A stretch of DNA of 10,656 nt, from contig JAYEFR010000190.1 in NCBI GenBank assembly GCA_034716155.1, positions 1 through 10,656 on the forward strand. The letters run 5' to 3'. The notes under the pieces are model-generated. The model made no database searches, had not been told where the DNA came from, and saw only the letters and a program-made list of their open reading frames with translations. Position numbers and translations under genes: made by a program. Shown piece by piece: positions 7,980-10,656 of this stretch. This stretch comes from JAGGYK01 sp034716155 (GTDB lineage: Bacteria > Desulfobacterota > Desulfomonilia > UBA1062). Numbering within the stretch: the first letter of the stretch is position 1; every line of letters begins with the position of its first letter.

Positions 7980-8031
7980 CAGCAACTTAAATTAAGAAAA
8001 CACTTAAAAACTATAGGGGAAAAGACCAAAA

Positions 8032-8703
8032 TTGGTAAAAGGTGTGTTCTGCACAAAGGAGACAACTCAAGGGGTAGAATCTAATCCAGCCGTCATTGCA
8101 TCTATGCTGAGGGATATGCTCCCGGGGCAGGATATTTATGTACTAAATCAGATGCATTCCGACCGTATTATTACTTCAGAAGATGTAACAGGGGGAGATA
8201 TACCGGATGCAGACGGCATTGTCTCAAGAGATCCAAACAAGATCTTATGCGTAAGGACAGCAGATTGCTTACCTGTCCTTGCACGGGGGTCAAATGGAAA
8301 TATAATAGCAGCAATCCACGCAGGATGGCGAGGGCTTTCCAAGGGTATCGTAAAAAAGGGGATAGGGATTATGAAGGACCTAGGGGCAAGAGATATCGAA
8401 ATCTTCCTTGGGCCAGCCATAGGCCCATGCTGTTTTGAGGTAAGTTATGCTATTGGGAAAAAGATCAGCCCTACATTAGACAGACGTATAAATGCCTCTT
8501 ATTACATAGACCTGTGGGAGGTAGCGTCCTATCAAGCACACTTATCAGGCATACCATTTTATAAGATCCATACATTTAAAATTTGTACATCATGTTATAA
8601 GGATCTGTTTTTTTCATACCGTGGGGATGGGGCATCCACAGGAAGAAATATATCTGTCATAGGAGGTAACTCTTGGTTATTGCCGGGCTTACGGGCGGGA
8701 TAG
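8032..8703 (+). CDS. pgeF: PgeF / YfiH-family laccase-domain protein (purine nucleoside phosphorylase or peptidoglycan editing factor)
   Basis: Member of the multicopper-polyphenol-oxidase/YfiH family. Family members have been described as single-domain purine nucleoside-processing enzymes and, in E. coli, as PgeF, which prevents or corrects L-Ser in place of L-Ala in peptidoglycan precursors. The metal-site residues are all visible: H42 in NQMHSD, C79 in RTADCLPVL and H96 in AIHAGWRG. CCFEV (133-137), the CTSC motif (185-188) and FFSYRGDG near the C-terminus are also typical. At 223 residues it is slightly short: the usual 'STRxGGVSxGpy..lN' segment after the first strand is replaced by a shorter stretch. 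The best start is the TTG at 8032, with AGGGGA (8015-8020) 11 bases ahead; an in-frame stop at 8014-8016 bars any longer form. The last 31 bases overlap coaE. Confidence 0.9.
   Translation: MVKGVFCTKETTQGVESNPAVIASMLRDMLPGQDIYVLNQMHSDRIITSEDVTGGDIPDADGIVSRDPNKILCVRTADCLPVLARGSNGNIIAAIHAGWRGLSKGIVKKGIGIMKDLGARDIEIFLGPAIGPCCFEVSYAIGKKISPTLDRRINASYYIDLWEVASYQAHLSGIPFYKIHTFKICTSCYKDLFFSYRGDGASTGRNISVIGGNSWLLPGLRAG
8661..8667 (+). promoter_or_regulatory. Strong ribosome binding site fixing the coaE TTG start
   Basis: AGGAGGT lies inside the 3' part of pgeF, 5 bases before the TTG at 8673. This near-perfect Shine-Dalgarno sequence supports the TTG start, and the resulting protein begins with the expected CoaE strand and P-loop. 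Confidence 0.8.
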
Positions 8704-9278
8704 CTACAGGAAAATCCACTGTTGCATCCATACTTAGGAAGGCAGGTGCTGTAGTAATAGACGCAGATGAAATCGCCCGTGATGTGGTAAGAAAGGGGCT
8801 ACCTGCATGGAAAGAGATTGTGGAGCATTTTGGAAAACAAGTACTTTGCCCGGAGGGCGAGATCGATAGAAAGGTCTTGGGGGATATCATATTTAATAAT
8901 GCAGCCGAAAAGGAGGTCTTGAACAACATAGTACATCCGAAGGTCTTTGAAGAGATGAATAAAGAGATGGATGAGATAAAAAAACATACACCGGATGCTG
9001 TTGTTATCTTAGATATACCCCTTCTTATAGAGTCAGACCTTCACAAGATACTACCCGATGTGATTGTTGTCTACGCCCCAAAAGATATACAGTTAGAGAG
9101 GCTCATTAAAAGGGATCACTTATCAAAAAAAGACGCAATGGCCAGAATAAACTCACAAATGTCTATAGAGGAAAAAAGGGGGGTTGCAACGATCATCATC
9201 GACAATAGCAGCAACATTGAAAAAACCAGGGTAAAGACATTAAAAGTCTTAAACGATCTGAAAAGACAACATGCATAA
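8673..9278 (+). CDS. coaE: Dephospho-CoA kinase CoaE
   Basis: ATP-dependent cytoplasmic kinase that phosphorylates the 3'-hydroxyl of dephospho-CoA, the last step of coenzyme A synthesis. The 201-residue length matches the family. Visible motifs are the P-loop GLTGGIATGKST (5-16), DADEIAR (30-36; D32 is the usual catalytic acid region), the HPK turn (88-90), DIPLLIE (114-120) and the lid/substrate segment with R145/R147 and R158-x-x-x-Q162. Translation starts at a TTG 30 bases before the pgeF stop, so expression is probably coupled to pgeF. No terminator hairpin follows within the 111 bases to the Tat genes, so read-through is possible. Confidence 0.95.
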   Translation: MVIAGLTGGIATGKSTVASILRKAGAVVIDADEIARDVVRKGLPAWKEIVEHFGKQVLCPEGEIDRKVLGDIIFNNAAEKEVLNNIVHPKVFEEMNKEMDEIKKHTPDAVVILDIPLLIESDLHKILPDVIVVYAPKDIQLERLIKRDHLSKKDAMARINSQMSIEEKRGVATIIIDNSSNIEKTRVKTLKVLNDLKRQHA

Positions 9279-9324
9279 CGCCAATAGTCCACCAATCGAA
9301 TAAAGAAAAGCAACTAGAGTTTAC

Positions 9325-9355
9325 ACGTTTTAACGTTTGGCACGTTGGCGTTTGA
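9325..9355. repeat. Degenerate ACGTTT-type short repeats upstream of the Tat genes
   Basis: Four imperfect copies of a core ACGTT or GCGTT begin at 9325, 9333, 9342 and 9348, each followed by T/G-rich bases (ACGTTTT, ACGTTTG, ACGTTGG, GCGTTTG). The spacing of 6-9 bases is irregular. The array runs into the -35 hexamer of the Tat promoter. Confidence 0.5.
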
Positions 9356-9380
9356 CACAAGATAAAAAAACTTCTATAAG
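9352..9380 (+). promoter_or_regulatory. Strong sigma70-type promoter for the Tat genes
   Basis: A perfect TTGACA (9352-9357), an optimal 17-base A-rich spacer, and TATAAG (9375-9380, 5 of 6 to TATAAT). This is the best promoter match in the window. The start codon of the TatA/B gene is at 9390, only 9 bases after the -10 hexamer, so transcription should begin at about 9386-9390 and the mRNA would have almost no 5' leader. Confidence 0.7.
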
Positions 9381-9389
9381 ATCATACCT

Positions 9390-9704
9390 ATGTTCGGCAT
9401 AGGCACCCAGGAACTATTATTAATCCTTATATTGGCCTTGCTTATATTAGGCCCGAAAAAACTGCCGGACCTTGCAAAGACTCTGGGAAAGGCCTTCGGG
9501 GATTTCCAAAAGGCCACTCGTGAGTTAAAAGAAGAGATCGATATAGTATCTGATATAAAAGATACACCGCCTAGCAAAACAACAGCAAGTAATACTACTC
9601 AAGAAGACAACACAAAAGAAAACAGCGACAAAAATGAGGAAGAACCTTCGGATTCGGACGACTCCGGCAAGGATCAGTATAATCCAGATAAGATAGAGGA
9701 CTGA
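9390..9704 (+). CDS. tatA/tatB: Twin-arginine translocase subunit, TatA/TatB family (TatB-leaning)
   Basis: Single-span component of the Tat system, which exports folded proteins with twin-arginine signal peptides. At 104 residues it has the classic order: a very short N-terminus (MFGIGTQE), one transmembrane helix (about 8-20), a G-P hinge (LGPKKLP, 20-26) and an amphipathic helix rich in K/E (about 27-52). A hydrophilic, strongly acidic and S/N-rich tail follows (about 55-104) and is probably disordered. The acidic E8 in the helix and LG rather than FG at the hinge are TatB-like; the GPKKLP with LGKAFGDFQKA is shared with TatA. I therefore leave the choice open. There is no good Shine-Dalgarno sequence before the ATG; the promoter position explains this if the mRNA is leaderless. 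TatC follows after 3 bases. Confidence 0.9.
   Translation: MFGIGTQELLLILILALLILGPKKLPDLAKTLGKAFGDFQKATRELKEEIDIVSDIKDTPPSKTTASNTTQEDNTKENSDKNEEEPSDSDDSGKDQYNPDKIED
9695..9700 (+). promoter_or_regulatory. Ribosome binding site for tatC
   Basis: AGAGGA lies 7 bases before the TTG at 9708, inside the last codons of the TatA/B gene. It supports the TTG start, which gives the expected PLTDHLEELR N-terminus, and suggests translational coupling. Confidence 0.65.
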
Positions 9705-9707
9705 AGA

Positions 9708-10460
9708 TTGTCTGATGAAAGGCTCCCATTAACCGATCATCTTGAAGAACTCAGGTGGTGCATAATAAAAAGTCTTTTAGCTGTCGGGATTGGATTTGCG
9801 TGTTCATACGCCTTTTCTAAACAAATATTTAATTTTCTGGTCTCACCCCTTATAAAGGTTATGCCGGAAGACTCTCACTTAATCTACACATCCCTTCCAG
9901 AGGCCTTTTTGACCTACCTGAAGGTTTCGTTCTTTGCCGGAATTGTGGTGGCAATCCCTGTAATATTTTATCAGCTATGGAAATTTGTTGTGCCTGGCTT
10001 ATTTGAAAAAGAAAAGAGGTATATGCTGCCTTTTGTGATATCTGCCTCTGTATTTTTTCTCTTAGGTGCAAGCTTTGCGTTTTATATTGTATTTCCGTTC
10101 GGTTTCAGATTCTTTTTGGGTTTTTCTACTGATCATATATATGCACTGCCCACCCTTAGAGAATATTTAACCCTGGTTACAAAACTCCTTTTAGCCTTCG
10201 GGCTTACATTTGAACTGCCTGTAATTGTATTTTTCCTGGCCAAGATGGGGATAGTAAACTACCATATGCTAAGCAGAAAAAGGAAATACGCGATTTTAAT
10301 TGTTGTTATCATGGCAGCCATACTCACGCCCCCTGATGTAATAAGCCAGGTATTGCTGACACTGCCCCTGATGGCGCTTTATGAGGTGAGTATATGGGTT
10401 GCGTATGTGATTAATAGACAACAACCAGTAGCAAACGAGACATCTCCAAAAGACGACTGA
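9708..10460 (+). CDS. tatC: Twin-arginine translocase subunit TatC
   Basis: Polytopic inner-membrane receptor of the Tat system that binds twin-arginine signal peptides with TatB. The 250-residue length is normal. Six hydrophobic segments can be placed near 17-36, 70-92, 107-130, 153-175, 194-208 and 212-233. Conserved positions are present: HLEELR (11-16, with E14 and R16 of the cytoplasmic signal-peptide site), PGLFEKEKR (96-104, with an acidic residue at the E. coli E103 position), FGLTFELP (164-171, with the membrane glutamate E169) and LTPPDVISQ (206-214). The start is a TTG with a good ribosome binding site; no better in-frame ATG precedes the HLEELR motif. It is last in the operon, and no clear intrinsic terminator is visible after it. 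Confidence 0.97.
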   Translation: MSDERLPLTDHLEELRWCIIKSLLAVGIGFACSYAFSKQIFNFLVSPLIKVMPEDSHLIYTSLPEAFLTYLKVSFFAGIVVAIPVIFYQLWKFVVPGLFEKEKRYMLPFVISASVFFLLGASFAFYIVFPFGFRFFLGFSTDHIYALPTLREYLTLVTKLLLAFGLTFELPVIVFFLAKMGIVNYHMLSRKRKYAILIVVIMAAILTPPDVISQVLLTLPLMALYEVSIWVAYVINRQQPVANETSPKDD

Positions 10461-10493
10461 TCCGGCACCGATAAGTGCATATATGGAATATCC

Positions 10494-10523
10494 TTGACTA
10501 ATACTATGATCTAAATGTATTAT
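10494..10523 (+). promoter_or_regulatory. Candidate sigma70-type promoter for the right-edge gene
   Basis: TTGACT (10494-10499, 5 of 6), an 18-base spacer, and TATTAT (10518-10523, 5 of 6). Transcription would begin near 10530, giving a leader of about 77 bases. It lies in the 146-base gap after tatC. Confidence 0.45.
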
Positions 10524-10606
10524 CTGTTTGTTTCTATCACCATGGCTCGGCTGAAATGCACACCTTGATATGCCATCCGATCCCTGCCTGATTTGGGAGA
10601 TTCAAA

Positions 10607-10656
10607 ATGAAGAATACGGATAAGCCCAAAGAGCAACTCGTAAAAGAACTTGCCCA
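10607..10656 (+). CDS. N-terminus of a probable sensor protein, cut by the right edge
   Basis: Sixteen complete codons are visible, reading MKNTDKPKEQLVKELA. A GGGAG (10595-10599) sits 7 bases before the ATG, which supports a real start. A short charged opening of the type K-x-K-E-Q-L-x-x-E-L is common at the coiled-coil start of multi-PAS histidine kinases and PAS-GGDEF/HD-GYP sensors in Desulfobacterota and related groups. That identity is inference from very little sequence; no domain is visible inside the window. A sigma70-type promoter candidate lies about 80 bases upstream. Confidence 0.6.
   Translation, partial: MKNTDKPKEQLVKELA

Larger units (their letters stand above)
7694..8031. 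other. Divergent intergenic region between lpxC and pgeF
   Basis: About 338 bases with no convincing coding sequence on either strand. It should hold the start signals for both the leftward lpxC operon and rightward pgeF-coaE. On the lpxC side, an AT-rich stretch (7711-7740) has a TATATT-like -10 hexamer on the minus strand but no good -35. On the pgeF side there is a modest promoter candidate (7950-7979). The middle holds a CGTTGT doublet, a 7-base inverted repeat, a heptamer array and a small hairpin, listed separately. The palindromic hexamer TGATCA occurs twice (7767-7772, 7825-7830). No sigma54 promoter (GG-N10-GC in the proper context) was seen on either strand, although the operon encodes a sigma54 activator. 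Confidence 0.7.

Noticed and set aside
9337..9352. TTGGCACG resembling the -24 element of a sigma54 promoter, upstream of the Tat genes and in a window with a sigma54 activator.
   Set aside because: At the required spacing the -12 element should read TTGC, but the bases are CGTT (9349-9352), with no GC pair. The sigma70-type promoter next to it is far better.
10465..10478. Hairpin GCAC-CGATAA-GTGC after tatC, considered as a terminator.
   Set aside because: The stem is only 4 base pairs and no T-run follows.

Overview
The window comes from a diderm, LPS-making bacterium: it carries lpxC, a Tat translocase and a NtrY/NtrX-type two-component pair. Base composition is moderate to AT-leaning, with heavy use of ATA (Ile) and AGG (Arg) codons. 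That, with the gene content, suggests an anaerobic lineage such as Desulfobacterota or Nitrospirota. The taxonomic guess is inference only; no marker gene here settles it.

Layout from left to right. (1) A + strand gene, cut by the left edge, encodes a membrane PAS/HD-GYP protein (c-di-GMP phosphodiesterase type) and ends at 1725. (2) A tight minus-strand operon runs from 7693 down to 1764 in the order lpxC, ntrY-like sensor kinase, ntrX-like sigma54 activator, radical SAM protein; the junctions are +10, +3 and -11 bases. (3) A divergent intergenic region of about 338 bases (7694-8031) has no gene but holds heptamer repeats and inverted repeats. (4) On the + strand, pgeF and coaE overlap by 31 bases. 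A 111-base gap with a very good sigma70-type promoter follows, then a TatA/B-family gene and tatC. (5) After 146 bases with another promoter candidate, the first 16 codons of a probable sensor protein run off the right edge.

How the genes fit together: LpxC commits to lipid A synthesis, and it is co-transcribed with a membrane sensor kinase and its enhancer-binding regulator, so this may be an envelope-linked regulatory operon. PgeF removes wrongly incorporated muropeptides or acts on purine nucleosides, CoaE finishes coenzyme A, and the Tat pair exports folded proteins. Envelope biogenesis is the common theme, but most of the genes are housekeeping.

I see no mobile element, CRISPR array, tRNA, rRNA or clear defence system, and no clearly novel multigene system. 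The points most worth a second look are a probable leaderless Tat transcript, three consecutive-operon genes with TTG starts, the lpxC-ntrYX-radical SAM operon with its uncharacterised radical SAM enzyme, and degenerate short repeats confined to the gaps between genes.
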